Shown: positions 23,201 to 33,049 of the stretch, piece by piece
Layout: each line of letters begins with the position of its first letter
Numbering within the stretch: the stretch's first letter is position 1
From: Dallia pectoralis
Taxonomy: Eukaryota > Chordata > Actinopteri > Esociformes > Umbridae
DNA length: 64,000 nucleotides
Direction: 5' to 3'
Assembly: GCA_029465975.1 (NCBI GenBank)
Contig: CM055749.1
Location: forward strand, 708,205-772,204
Made by a program: the position numbers and the translations under genes
Notes under the pieces: generated by a model
What the model was told of the DNA's origin: nothing
What the model saw: only the letters and a program-made list of their open reading frames with translations
Database searches by the model: none

Positions 23201-26200
23201 TTTTGAGTATCTTGCTAATGTGTTGGCTGACCAAGTGAGTTTATGAGCAATAATAGTACCCAAATACCTATACTCCTCCACAATCTCAATAACTGTCTCA
23301 TTAATAGTAACTGGTTGCAATGGAGGGGGCTTTTTTCTAAAGTCAATGACCATTTCTTTTGTTTTTGAAATGTTTAAAATTAGTGAGTTTTCACTACACC
23401 ATTCATAAAAGTGGTCAACCTCAGTTCTGTAGTCCTGTTCAGTATCTGTTAAAAGCCCAACCAAGGCAGCATCGCCTGCAAACTTAATCAATGAACATTT
23501 GGAATGATGGCTGACACAATCATTTGTATACAGAATAAATAACAACGGTGATAAAACACATCCTTGTGGCACCCCTGTGTTTGTCATAATGATTTTTGAC
23601 TGAACTTGACCCGCTCTCACAAATTGTAGTCTGCTTGTTAAAAAGTCCTGAATCCACTTTACCAGATTACGGTTTACACCCATAAGTGTCAGCTTCTCTA
23701 ATAACATGCATTTACAAGCACTAGAGTTAATTATATTATTATATTATATTTTAGCCAGTGCTCCTATCTTCCCTCTCTCACCCTCAGGTGGTGTTGAGCT
23801 CATGTAATCTGTCACACACACACACACACACAGTGGTGTAATAATAATATGCATTATGGATTAATGTGATGGATCAATCCTGTAGAGTTACAGACTCTGT
23901 GTCCTGTATTATAGAGTTACAGACTCTGTGTCCTGTATTATAGAGTTACAGACTCTGTGTCCTGTATTATAGAGTTACAGACTCTGTGTCCTGTATTATA
24001 GAGTTACAGACTCTGTGTCCTGTATTATAGAGTTACAGACTCTGTGTCCTGTATTATAGAGTTACAGACTCTGTGTCCTGTATTATAGAGTTACAGACTC
24101 TGTGTCCTGTATTATAGAGTTACAGACTCTGTGTCCTGTATTATAGAGTTACAGACTCTGTGTCCTGTATTATAGAGTTACAGACTCTGTGTCCTGTATT
24201 ATAGAGTTACAGACTCTGTGTCCTGTATTATAGAGTTACAGACTCTGTGTCCTGTATTATAGTTACAGATTCTGTGTCCTGTATTATAGAGTTACAGACT
24301 CTGTGTCCTGTATTATAGTTACAGACTCTGTGTCCTGTATTATAGTTACAGATTCTGTGTCCTGTATTATAGAGTTACAGACTCTGTGTCCTGTATTAAT
24401 GAGTTACAGACTCTGTGTCCTGTATTATAGAGTTACAGACTCTGTGTCCTGTATTATAGAGTTACAGACTATGTGCCCTGTATTATAGAGTTATAGACTC
24501 TGTGTCCTGTATTATATAGTTACAGACTCTGTGTCCTGTATTATAGAGTTACAGACTCTGTGTCCTGTATTATAGAGTTACAGACTCTGTGTCCTGTATT
24601 ATAGAGTTACAGACTCTGTGTCCTGTATTATAGAGTTACAGACTCTGTGTCCTGTATTATAGAGTTACAGACTCTGTGTCCTGTATTGTAGAGTTACAGA
24701 CTCTGTGTCCTGTATTGTAGAGTTACAGACTCTGTGTCCTGTATTATAGAGTTACAGACTCTGTGTCCTGTATTATGGAGTTACAGACTCTGTGTCCTGT
24801 ATTATAGAGTTACAGACTCTGTGTCCTGTATTATAGTTACAGACTCTGTCCTGTATTGTAGAGTTACAGACTCTGTGTCCTGTATTATAGAGTTACAGAC
24901 TCTGTGTCCTGTATTATAGAGTTACAGACTCTGTGTCCTGTATTATAGAGTTACAGACTCTGTGTCCTGTATTATGGAGTTACAGACTCTGTGTCCTGTA
25001 TTATATAGTTACAGACTCTGTGTCCTGTATTATAGAGTTACAGACTCTGTGTCCTGTATTATTGAGTTACAGACTCTGTGTCCTGTATTATAGAGTTATA
25101 GACTCTGTGTCCTGTATTATAGAGTTACAGACTCTGTTTCCTGTATTATAGTTACAGACTCTGTGTCCTGTATTATGGAGTTACAGACTCTGTGTCCTGT
25201 ATTATAGAGTTATAGACTCTGTGTCCTGTATTATAGAGTTATAGACTCTGTGTCCTGTATTATAGAGTTACAGACTCTGTTTCCTGTATTATAGTTACAG
25301 ACTCTGTGTCCTGTATTGTAGAGTTACAGACTCTGTGTCCTGTATTATAGAGTTACAGACTCTGTGTCCTGTATTATAGAGTTACAGACTCTTGTGTCCT
25401 GTATTATAGAGTTACAGACTATGTGCCCTGTATTATAGAGTTATAGACTCTGTGTCCTGTATTATATAGTTACAGACTCTGTGTCCTGTATTATAGAGTT
25501 ACAGACTCTGTGTCCTGTATTATAGAGTTACAGACTCTGTGTCCTGTATTATAGAGTTACAGACTCTGTGTCCTGTATTATAGAGTTACAGACTCTGTGT
25601 CCTGTATTATAGAGTTACAGACTCTGTGTCCTGTATTATAGAGTTACAGACTCTGTGTCCTGTATTATAGAGTTATAGACTCTGTGTCCTGTATTATAGA
25701 GTTACAGACTCTGTGTCCTGTATTGTAGAGTTACAGCAGTAGAGCCGTTGGTCGCTCCATTTAGAGATTGACATCTCTGCCAATGCAACAGCTCCTATAA
25801 TTTCTTCTCAAGTCATTTGGGATGTCATTATCACCTTCCAACCTACTTAAATGGCACCCTAGTAAGTCAGTAGTGTACATTTTACTAGAAGGCCAAAGTA
25901 GTGCTCTACGTCGCAGAGAGGGTTCTAGGGTTCTGAAGTTTAGCTTCTGTTCCACTGAGCTCTTTACTGAAGAATGTCCTTAGGGCTGTTCATCTACAAA
26001 ATGAGGTGTCATTTTTACTTTGACTCTAATTTCCTTCTGACGCGTACAAACTGAAGGAATGTTTAATAAAGCTCCTTGTGTAGAATGTTATTTATAAAAA
26101 CCTTTGAATCGCGTACTTATTCTTTCTCTGTGATTTATGTTTTTGTGCTGCCCAGGGTGTTCCAGAAGGAACTAATATAACGTTTTAAAGTGAATTTACA

Positions 26201-26202
26201 CT

Positions 26203-26298
<96 letters not shown>

Positions 26299-26490
26299 CG
26301 TACCGTGCCATATGGGATTTCTAGCTACAGAGGCTCCCAACGGGTACGACGCTCTAGCCCCAGTGAGAACGGAGGAAGAGGACGAAAAAGAAGAGGGGAG
26401 AGAGAAAGAAGAGGAGGACCAGGGACAGAGTCACAGCGCTGTGTGTGTACAGAGAAGACAGACGCAGAGTGTAGCAGGTTCTGCATATAG
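14161..26490 (+). CDS. edn3: endothelin-3 precursor (three coding exons)
   Basis: This encodes a secreted preproendothelin, the source of the vasoactive, neural-crest-active peptide that signals through endothelin receptors (EDNRB in mammals). Coding exons are 14161-14233, 15966-16215 and 26298-26490; joined phases agree (1, then 2) and give 171 aa, or 168 aa from the second in-frame ATG at 14170. Seen in order: a hydrophobic signal peptide; a short propeptide; a furin-type RDKR; then mature endothelin with Cys at positions 1, 3, 11 and 15 and Trp at 21 (starts CTCYSYRDKEC, ends HLDIIW). Next come the big-endothelin tail INTPERTVPYGISSYRG, an RVRR processing site and the endothelin-like peptide CVCTEKTDAECSRFC with the same Cys spacing. 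The YSY/VYYC core fits EDN3 rather than EDN1 or EDN2, and synteny with fam217b and ppp1r3d agrees. An in-frame TAG follows one residue after the last Cys. Introns are 1.7 and 10.1 kb, the second mostly tandem repeat. Which teleost paralogue (a or b) it is cannot be told here. Confidence 0.94.
14738..14975. repeat. minisatellite, 47-bp unit in edn3 intron 1
   Basis: Five copies with GGTGGTGTCTCTGTTTGGGG. Confidence 0.95.
15185..15400 (-). mobile_element. LINE 3'-tail fragment in edn3 intron 1
   Basis: The minus strand carries the same tail family as at 32.6 kb: a CAGGCTGGGTGTTTG segment, CACTTTGTGACAACTTTTG and ATTGATTGATTGAT at the end. Confidence 0.6.
15548..15602 (-). mobile_element. short LINE tail in edn3 intron 1
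   Basis: The minus strand reads TATTTCGTTGTGCTG...CAATGACAACAAGATT, related to the tail at 27.14-27.19 kb. A 31-bp array starts at its edge. Confidence 0.45.
15595..15930. repeat. minisatellite, 31-bp unit in edn3 intron 1
   Basis: About 11 copies with AATGTCCACATTTATACATT; the array stops about 35 bp before exon 2. Confidence 0.95.
15966..16215 (+). CDS. edn3: edn3 coding exon 2 (mature endothelin)
   Basis: The acceptor is TTGTGGCCTCAG and the donor GTGAGT, starting at 16216. The exon carries the propeptide, the RDKR cleavage site, all four Cys of mature endothelin and the start of the big-endothelin tail. A small internal 12-15 bp duplication (GGCCAGGGGTGT type, about 16047-16092) encodes a Gly/Val-rich stretch in the propeptide. 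A 31-bp array ends about 35 bp before this exon and a 16-bp array starts about 10 bp after it. Confidence 0.95.
16225..17437. repeat. minisatellite, 16-bp unit in edn3 intron 2
   Basis: About 76 copies of CCTGTCTACACCCTAA with variants (TACAGACTAA, TCACACTAA). It starts within about 10 bp of the exon 2 donor. Confidence 0.95.
17438..17760. repeat. minisatellite, 33-bp unit in edn3 intron 2
   Basis: About 10 copies with GGTGCTTTCTAGAGAGTGAG. Confidence 0.95.
17922..18168. repeat. interstitial telomere-like repeat in edn3 intron 2
   Basis: Mixed TTAGGG and TTAGG units, about 250 bp, all in one orientation. Confidence 0.95.
18169..18654. other. no gene seen (edn3 intron 2)
   Basis: Unique intronic sequence. 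No exon with flanking splice sites was recognised. Confidence 0.5.
18655..22552. repeat. large CpG-rich minisatellite, 33-bp unit in edn3 intron 2
   Basis: About 118 copies. Two main unit types differ at linked sites (ACCTGAGG...CCCGTC and GTCTGAGG...CCTGTG). Each unit holds CACCTG, CCGCCC and about three CpGs. Marker variants recur at 627 bp and 693 bp (19 and 21 units), showing higher-order duplication. Because 33 is a multiple of three, open frames above 1,000 codons appear on both strands. Confidence 0.97.
22553..22779. other. AT-rich sequence, no gene seen
   Basis: Contains a roughly 60-bp imperfect direct duplication around GGAATCAATAAATA. It may be the 3' end of the adjacent LINE relic. 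Confidence 0.4.
22780..23707 (-). mobile_element. LINE reverse transcriptase relic with damaged catalytic site
   Basis: On the minus strand, reverse transcriptase motifs GVPQGCVLSPLLF and, 30 residues later, KFAGDAALVG are seen: the FADD box has become FAGD, losing a catalytic Asp. The thumb region NISKTKEMVIDFRKK and EYRYLGT follows. Downstream the frame is broken, and a stretch of about 35 bp (GCATGTTCCTGTTCTGGATA core) is duplicated at 23012-23085. It is of the Jockey/CR1/L2 type and lies within edn3 intron 2 in antisense orientation. Confidence 0.8.
23888..25737. repeat. minisatellite, 29-bp unit in edn3 intron 2
   Basis: About 64 copies with GTTACAGACTCTGTGTCCTG and few variants. Confidence 0.97.
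25738..26202. other. no gene seen (end of edn3 intron 2)
   Basis: Unique sequence before the TG tract. No exon recognised. Confidence 0.5.
26203..26295 (+). repeat. (TG)n microsatellite at the edn3 exon 3 acceptor
   Basis: About 46 perfect TG units run directly into TAG|exon. No other pyrimidine tract lies between it and the exon. Confidence 0.98.
26298..26490 (+). CDS. edn3: edn3 coding exon 3 (big-endothelin tail and endothelin-like peptide)
   Basis: The exon begins straight after (TG)n-TAG, so the pyrimidine tract of the 3' splice site is replaced by a TG repeat. Frame continues from exon 2 through ERTVPYG, a basic Arg/Gly/Glu-rich linker and the endothelin-like peptide, then stops at TAG 26488-26490. 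A possible donor (AG|GTTGGT) lies at 26492/26493. A good acceptor (TTTCTCCTCCACAG) ends at 28383, so any further exon would be untranslated if this stop is real. Confidence 0.88.
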
Positions 26491-26499
26491 AGGTTGGTG

Positions 26500-27145
26500 C
26501 ACACTCACAAACACACACGTACACACACACACACACGCACACACACACACTCACGCACGCACACACACACACTCACACACACACGCGCACTCACAAACAC
26601 ACACGTACACACACACGCACGCACACACACACACGGACGCACACACACACACTCACACACACACGCACACTCACAAACACACACGTACACACACACACAC
26701 GCACGCATACACACACACGGACGCACGCACACACACTCACACACACACGCGCACTCACAAACACACACGTACACACACACACACACGGACGCACGCACAC
26801 ACACTCACACACACACGCGCACTCACAAACACACACGTACACACACGCACGCACACACACACGCGCACACGCGCAGTCACAAACACACACGTACACACAC
26901 ACGCACACACACACACTCACACACACACGCACACTCACAAACACACACGTACACACACACGCACGCACACACTCACACACACACGCGCACTCACAAACAC
27001 ACACGTACACACACACACACGCACGCACACACACACATGCACACGCGCACTCACAAACACACGTACACGTATACACACGCACGCACACACGCGCACACGC
27101 ACACTCACAAACACACGTACACGCACACACACAAACTGCATTTTG
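26500..27145. repeat. CA-rich compound array
   Basis: A (CA)n array with a higher-order unit of about 65-75 bp containing CTCACAAACACACACGTACA and CACGCGCAC variants. Confidence 0.95.
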
Positions 27146-27195
27146 TTGTACTGTAATTGTACTGTGCAATGACAATAAAGTTCTAATCTAACCTT
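27138..27195 (+). mobile_element. LINE/SINE 3' tail next to a CA-rich array
   Basis: TTTTGTTGTACTGTAATTG and CAATGACAATAAAGTTCTA are typical of a fish non-LTR 3' tail. Its AATAAA (27172) might be mistaken for an edn3 polyadenylation signal. Confidence 0.5.
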
Positions 27196-27547
27196 CTGAG
27201 GTTGCGTTCAATCAGGTCAGAGGATATTAGTCACACATTGTATTTGATTCCCACACACACACATTTCAACTCAATGCTAGCCTGCCACTGGAAGAGTCAA
27301 CGTAAAGAACAGATCTTTACATGTGCTGTAGAACTCTCTGTCCTCCCTGTTTAATAGGTCCAGAATGTTACCTGCAGAGACACATTACTGAGACCTGTTC
27401 TGCCTTCTGCCTCCAGGCACACTGACAGTTACTGGAGTTCAGTTATAGGTGATGAAACAGTTACAGTTAAACCAAATGTCTAGAAACTGCCCTTTGCATT
27501 GTAACTGGGTGTTAGATACATACTAGGATCCATACTGGGCCAATTCC
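27196..27547. other. no gene seen
   Basis: Unique sequence downstream of edn3 exon 3. Nothing recognised. Confidence 0.5.
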
Positions 27548-28255
27548 TATTATATTAGAGATAGTCAGTGACTATTATATTAGAGATAGTCAGTGACTAT
27601 TATATTAGAAATAGTCAGTGACTATTATATTAGAGATAGTCAGTGACTATTATATTAGAGATAGTCAGTGACTATTATATTAGAGATAGTCTGTGACTAT
27701 TATATTAGAGATAGTCTGTGACTATTATATTAGAGATAGTCAGTGACTATTATATTAGAGATAGTCAGTGACTATTATATTAGAGATAGTCTGTGACTAT
27801 TATATTAGAGATAGTCTGTGACTATTATATTAGAGATAGTCTGTGACTATTATATTAGAGATAGTCAGTGACTATTATATTAGAGATAGTCAGTGACTAT
27901 TATATTAGAGATAGTCAGTGACTATTATATTAGAGATAGTCAGTGACTATTATATTAGAGATAGTCAGTGACTATTATATTAGAGATAGTCAGTGACTAT
28001 TATATTAGAGATAGTCAGTGACTATTATATTAGAGATAGTCAGTGACTATTATATTAGAGATAGTCAGTGACTATTATATTAGAGATAGTCAGTGACTAT
28101 TGTATTAGAGATAGTCAGTGACTATTGTATTAGAGATAGTCTGTGACTATTATATTAGAGATAGTCAGTGACTATTATATTAGAGATAGTCAGTGACTAT
28201 TATATTAGAGATAGTCAGTGACTATTATATTAGAGATAGTCAGTGACTATTATAT
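27548..28255. repeat. minisatellite, 25-bp unit with internal palindrome
   Basis: About 28 copies; each contains ATAGTCAGTGACTAT, a perfect palindrome with a central G. A variant with CTGTGACTAT breaks one arm in some copies. Confidence 0.97.
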
Positions 28256-28383
28256 TCCTGATGGTCTGTGTGTATTCTAATCTTAGTCGTAGGTCACTAT
28301 TCTCTTCCGGATAATGGACTATTCTGTTGCTGATCGTCAGTGATTATTATATTAGACTAAACACTCTTCTTTCTCCTCCACAG

Positions 28384-28430
28384 GCAGAGGCTTCAGTAGT
28401 TGGTTGAAAGAGGAGTGAAAAGAGACTAGA
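28384..28430 (+). other. possible edn3 3' untranslated exon start
   Basis: A pyrimidine-rich stretch ending in CCACAG precedes 28384. The following sequence has stops in all frames within about 60 bases and then passes into a 47-bp array. An untranslated last exon of edn3 is an inference from position and the splice-site consensus only. Confidence 0.35.
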
Positions 28431-28431
28431 C

Positions 28432-28775
28432 CAAAATGGTTAACCACAGCCCTGGACTGGCACACCAAAAGACTGGACCATAATGGTTAACCACAGCCCT
28501 AGACTGGCACACCAAAAGACTTGACCATAATGGTTAACCACAGCCCTAGACTGGCACACCAAAAGACTGGACCATAATGGTTAACCACAGCCCTAGACTG
28601 GCACACCAAAATACTGGACCATAATGGTTAACCACAGCCCTAGACTGGCACACCAAAAGACTGGACCATAATGGTTAACCACAGCCCTGGACTGGCACAC
28701 CAAAAGACTGGACCATAATGGTTAACCACAGCCCTGGACTGGCACACCAAAATACTGGACCATAATGGTTAACAA
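28432..28775. repeat. minisatellite, 47-bp unit
   Basis: About 7 copies with GACTGGACCATAATGGTTAA, just after the possible edn3 untranslated exon start. Confidence 0.95.
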
Positions 28776-29091
28776 CTGCCTTGAAGCTGTTATTTTCTTC
28801 ATGTAATAATGGATTGTAGAACTACCTGCCTTGTATTGAAATGTATACTATATAAGTCGTGTTTTTATAGCATATAGTAAAATGTGCTTACTGCTTAGTA
28901 ATAATTGTATTCCAAATTATTTGTTTAATATGTATATTCAGATCCATATTAGCTGATTCTATGGTTATACAAACACATATTTAATGCTTGAAACTGTTAA
29001 ATTAATGAAATAGTTATTGTTCCCGGTTCAGACATACACATATTTAAAGCTTGAAACTGTTTAATTTGTGTGTTTGCACAATTTGGGTAGG

Positions 29092-30133
29092 GGGTTATAG
29101 AACACACCAGGTGGGGGTTATAGAACACACCAGGTGGGGGTTATAGAACACACCAGGTGGGGGTTATAGAACACACCAGGTGGGGGTTATAGAACACACC
29201 AGGTGGGGGTTATAGAACACACCAGGTGGGGTTATAGAACACATCCGGTGGGGGTTATAGAACACACCAGGTGGGGGTTATAGAACACACCAGGTGGGGG
29301 TTATAGAACACACCAGGTGGGGGTTATAGAACACACCAGGTGGGGGTTATAGAACACACCAGGTGGGGGTTATAGAACACACCAGGTGGGGGTTATAGAA
29401 CACACCAGGTGGGGGTTATAGAACACATCCGGTGGGGGTTATAGAACACATCAGGTGGGGTTATAGAACACACCAGGTGGGGGTTATAGAACACACCAGG
29501 TGGGGGTTATAGAACACACCAGGTGGGGGTTATTGAACACACCAGGTGGGGGTTATAGAACACACCAGGTGGGGGTTATAGAACACATCAGGTGGGGGTT
29601 ATAGAACACACCAGGTGGGGGTTATAGAACACACCAGGTGGGGGTTATAGAACACACCAGGTGGGGGTTATAGAACACACCAGGTGGGGGTTATAGAACA
29701 CACCAGGTGGGGGTTATAGAACACACCAGGTGGGGGTTATAGAACACACCAGGTGGGGGTTATAGAACACACCAGGTGGGGGTTATAGAACACACCAGGT
29801 GGGGGTTATAGAACACACCAGGTGGGGTTATAGAACACACCAGGTGGGGGTTATTGAACACACCAGGTGGGGTTATTGAACACACCAGGTGGGGGTTATA
29901 GAACACACCAGGTGGGGGTTATAGAACACATCAGGTGGGGTTATAGAACACACCAGGTGGGGGTTATAGAACACACCAGGTGGGGTTTATAGAACACATC
30001 AGGTGGGGGTTATAGAACACACCAGGTGGGGGTTATAGAACACACCAGGTGGGGGTTATAGAACACATCAGGTGGGGGTTATTGAACACACCAGGTGGGG
30101 GTTATAGAACACACCAGGTGGGGGTTATTGAGG
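29092..30133. repeat. minisatellite, 23-bp unit
   Basis: About 45 copies with GAACACACCAGGTGGGGGTT. Confidence 0.97.
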
Positions 30134-30249
30134 TGAGAGTGTGCTATTTAAAGAGTGTCGTTGTTGTTGAATGTATGTTTAAAGTCAATGTATATGCGCA
30201 GTATTATTTTAACCAGTTAGTTTTTTGCCATTCTCGGTCGTTTTATGTT

Positions 30250-30620
30250 TGTGTACAATAAACGTCTTTTGGAACTGAATAACCTGGTTCTGCACATGGC
30301 TTTTATTGTGTAGAATAAACGTCTTTTGGAACAGAATAACCTGGTTCTGCACATGGTTTTTATTGTGTAGAATAAACGTCTTTTGGAACAGAATAACCTG
30401 GTTCTGCACATGGCTTTTATTGTGTAGAATAAACTTCTTTTGGAACAGAATAACCTGGTTCTGCACATGGCTTTTATTGTGTAGAATAAACGACTTTTGG
30501 AACAGAATAACCTGGTTCTGCACATGGCTTTTATTGTGTAGAATAAACGTCTTTTGGAACAGAATAACCTGGTTCTGCACATGGCTTCTATTGTGTAGAA
30601 TAAACGTCTTTTGGAACTGA
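30250..30620. repeat. minisatellite, 57-bp unit carrying AATAAA
   Basis: About 6.5 copies with GAATAAACGTCTTTTGGAAC; each has one AATAAA on the plus strand. Confidence 0.95.
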
Positions 30621-30664
30621 AATCTTTGAGGGGGAAAAATACAAAATAAAAACCTCACAATAAC

Positions 30665-31350
30665 CTGGTTGCATATGTGGGCACACCCTTAAACTAATAT
30701 GTATTCATTTTATTTAAGCAATCAGTCTTTTTGTGTAGAAGTCTATTTGCATGGCACATCTTGACTTGGCAATAACTCTTCTTTGCCAAAGACTCCAAAT
30801 CTGTCAGATTGCGAGGACATCTCCTGTGCACAGCCCTCATCAGATCACCCCACAGATGTTCAATTGGATTCAGGTCTGGGCTCAAGCTGGGCCATTCCCA
30901 AGCGGTAATCTTCTTCTGGTGAAACCATGCTTTGGATGTGTGCTTTGGGTCCTTCATCTTACTAACGTTAGCCCTTCAGCCCAGTCGCGGAGGAGGGGAT
31001 CGTGCTCTGCTTCAGTATGTCACAGTACATGTTGGAATTCATGGTTCCCTCAATGAACTGCAGCTCCCCAGTGCGGGCAGCACTCATGCAGCCCCAGACC
31101 ATGACACTTCCACCACCATGCTTGACTGTAGGCAAGACACACTTGTCTTTGTACTCCTCACCTTGTTGCAGCCACACAAACGCTTGACACCATCTGAACC
31201 AAATATGTTTATCTTGGTGTCATCAGACCACAGGACATGGTTCCAGTAAGTCCATGTCCTTAGTCTGCTTGTCTTCAGCAAACTGTTTTGTGCATCATCT
31301 TTAAAGAGGCTTCCTTCTGGGACAACAGCCATGCAGACCGATTTGATGCA
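30665..31350 (-). mobile_element. Tc1-like transposase relic
   Basis: Minus-strand blocks in three frames: HVLWSDDTKINIFG (first Asp region), HGGGSVMVWGCMSA, then DPKHTSKAWFHQ and SPDLNPIEHLWGDL. The DND that precedes PKH in active Tc1 elements is altered, and there are at least two frameshifts. Only the catalytic half is present; the 5' part is cut at a 23-bp array that starts at about 31348. Confidence 0.85.
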
Positions 31351-32010
31351 GATGTGAATAGTCCATGTAAACAGATGTGAATAGTCCATGTATACAGATG
31401 TGAATAGTCCATGTTTACAGATGTGAATAGTCCATGTCTACAGATGTGAATAGTCCATGTATACAGATGTGAATAGTCCATGTATACAGATGTGAATAGT
31501 CCATGTCTACAGATGTGAATAGTCCATGTATACAGATGTGAATAGTCCATGTATACAGATGTGAATAGTCCATGTCTACAGATGTGAATAGTCCATGTAT
31601 ACAGATGTGAAAAGTCCATGTTTACAGATGTGAATAGTCCATGTATACAGATGTGAATAGTCCATGTCTACAGATGTGAATAGTCCATGTATACAGATGT
31701 GAATAGTCCATGTCTACAGATGTGAATAGTCCATGTCTACAGATGTGAATAGTCCATGTATACAGATGTGAATAGTCCATGTATACAGATGTGAATAGTC
31801 CATGTTTACAGATGTGAATAGTCCATGTCTACAGATGTGAATAGTCCATGTATACAGATGTGAATAGTCCATGTATACAGATGTGAATAGTCCATGTCTA
31901 CAGATGTGAATAGTCCATGTCTACAGATGTGAATAGTCCATGTATACAGATGTGTATAGTCCATGTATACAGATGTGTATAGTCCATGTATACAGATGTG
32001 AATAGTCCAT
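31348..32010. repeat. minisatellite, 23-bp unit
   Basis: About 29 copies with CAGATGTGAATAGTCCATGT; it begins at the broken edge of the Tc1 relic. Confidence 0.95.
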
Positions 32011-32479
32011 CGGCCAAATGGTAGAGCTACATGTTTGGGAGGGTTTATGTATCTGTATCCGCTGTTCAATGCTGTGTTTTTTTGGCTTTACGTTTTACGT
32101 CATTATCGAAAGTAGTAGTATTTGTGTGTTTAATCTGAACACTGCCATTGTAGTGGATTTAACAGTGTTTAATGTGTGGAGGAAATGCTAACAGCGTCCA
32201 TGCAGGAGTTACTATTATGACAGACAAGAAGAGATTTATGATGAGCAGTAATTACCTTGAGTGTTAGATTGAAGTGTTAGGTTGTGTGTACTACTTTGTA
32301 CTTCAGGTACATTCCATCATGTCTGCCAATCTGCCAGAGCCTTGGGCAAATGTTCTGCTCAGTTATTTTCTACTGATGTAAACAATGTTATCAACACATG
32401 TCCCCTAAAGCTCCAAAAAGATTTAATCTTAATCAACTAATCAAATGTATTTTATAAAGAGTGTTATACATCAGTCAGA
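32011..32479. other. no gene seen
   Basis: Unique sequence. No recognised gene. Confidence 0.5.
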
Positions 32480-32845
32480 AGAGCACTGGCCACCCCTCAG
32501 AGCCTGGTTCCTCTTTAGGTTTCTTCTTAAATTTGACCCATCAGGGAGTTTTTCCTAGTCGCTGTGTATCAACTTAGATCTATTCGTAAATGTGTGCTCT
32601 GTCGGGTTCAGGCTGGGTGTTTGTCAAAGCACATTGTGACAACATTGTTGTAAAAATTTATAAAATATGTTTGATTGGTTAATTGATCAGCAGTTTGCGA
32701 CACTCAGCCTGAAATCTGAAAGAGCAAGATACAACAGTTAATGCACAGTGGCAAGAAAAAAATCCCTAGTAAGGTCTAAACTTAGGAAGAAACCTAGAGA
32801 GGAACCAACTGAGTGATCGGTAAAGGCCGTACAGTGTCCTCAGTC
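32480..32845. mobile_element. two LINE 3'-tail fragments in opposite orientation
   Basis: 32480-32690 (+) has the tail sequence GAGCCTGGTTCCTCTTTAGG, then CAAAGCACATTGTGACAAC and a TTGATTGG end. 32700-32845 reads the same family on the minus strand (AGGAAGAAACCTAGAGAGGA on +). The two tails meet head to head at the TTGATTG ends. Confidence 0.6.
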
Positions 32846-33049
32846 AACACCTTCTTTACAGCAGCTGTAAACCTCCGGTACACTCCACATTCCACTCTGT
32901 TACCACAGTTTGATTGGATAATTTCTGTTGGTAACCAGACATGCTCTGTCTAGCTCAGCTAGCATTTAGAATAATTTCCTAAAGCCCAGGTTTTCCTGAC
33001 ACACTGCCAGACCCTAAGGCTGCCATACTGTTTTCTGGCTCCAGAGATG

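Noticed and set aside
26204..27172. A 322-codon His/Thr-repeat protein
   Set aside because: It is a reading of TG and CA repeats. The real edn3 frame in this region stops at 26490 and is defined by conserved endothelin residues.
27170..27180. edn3 polyadenylation signal AATAAA
   Set aside because: It lies in a non-LTR 3' tail of a type seen elsewhere, so it is probably part of the element. Use by edn3 cannot be excluded.
4690..28775. A common origin of the three arrays with 47-bp units (4.7, 14.7 and 28.4 kb)
   Set aside because: Only the length agrees; the sequences are unrelated.
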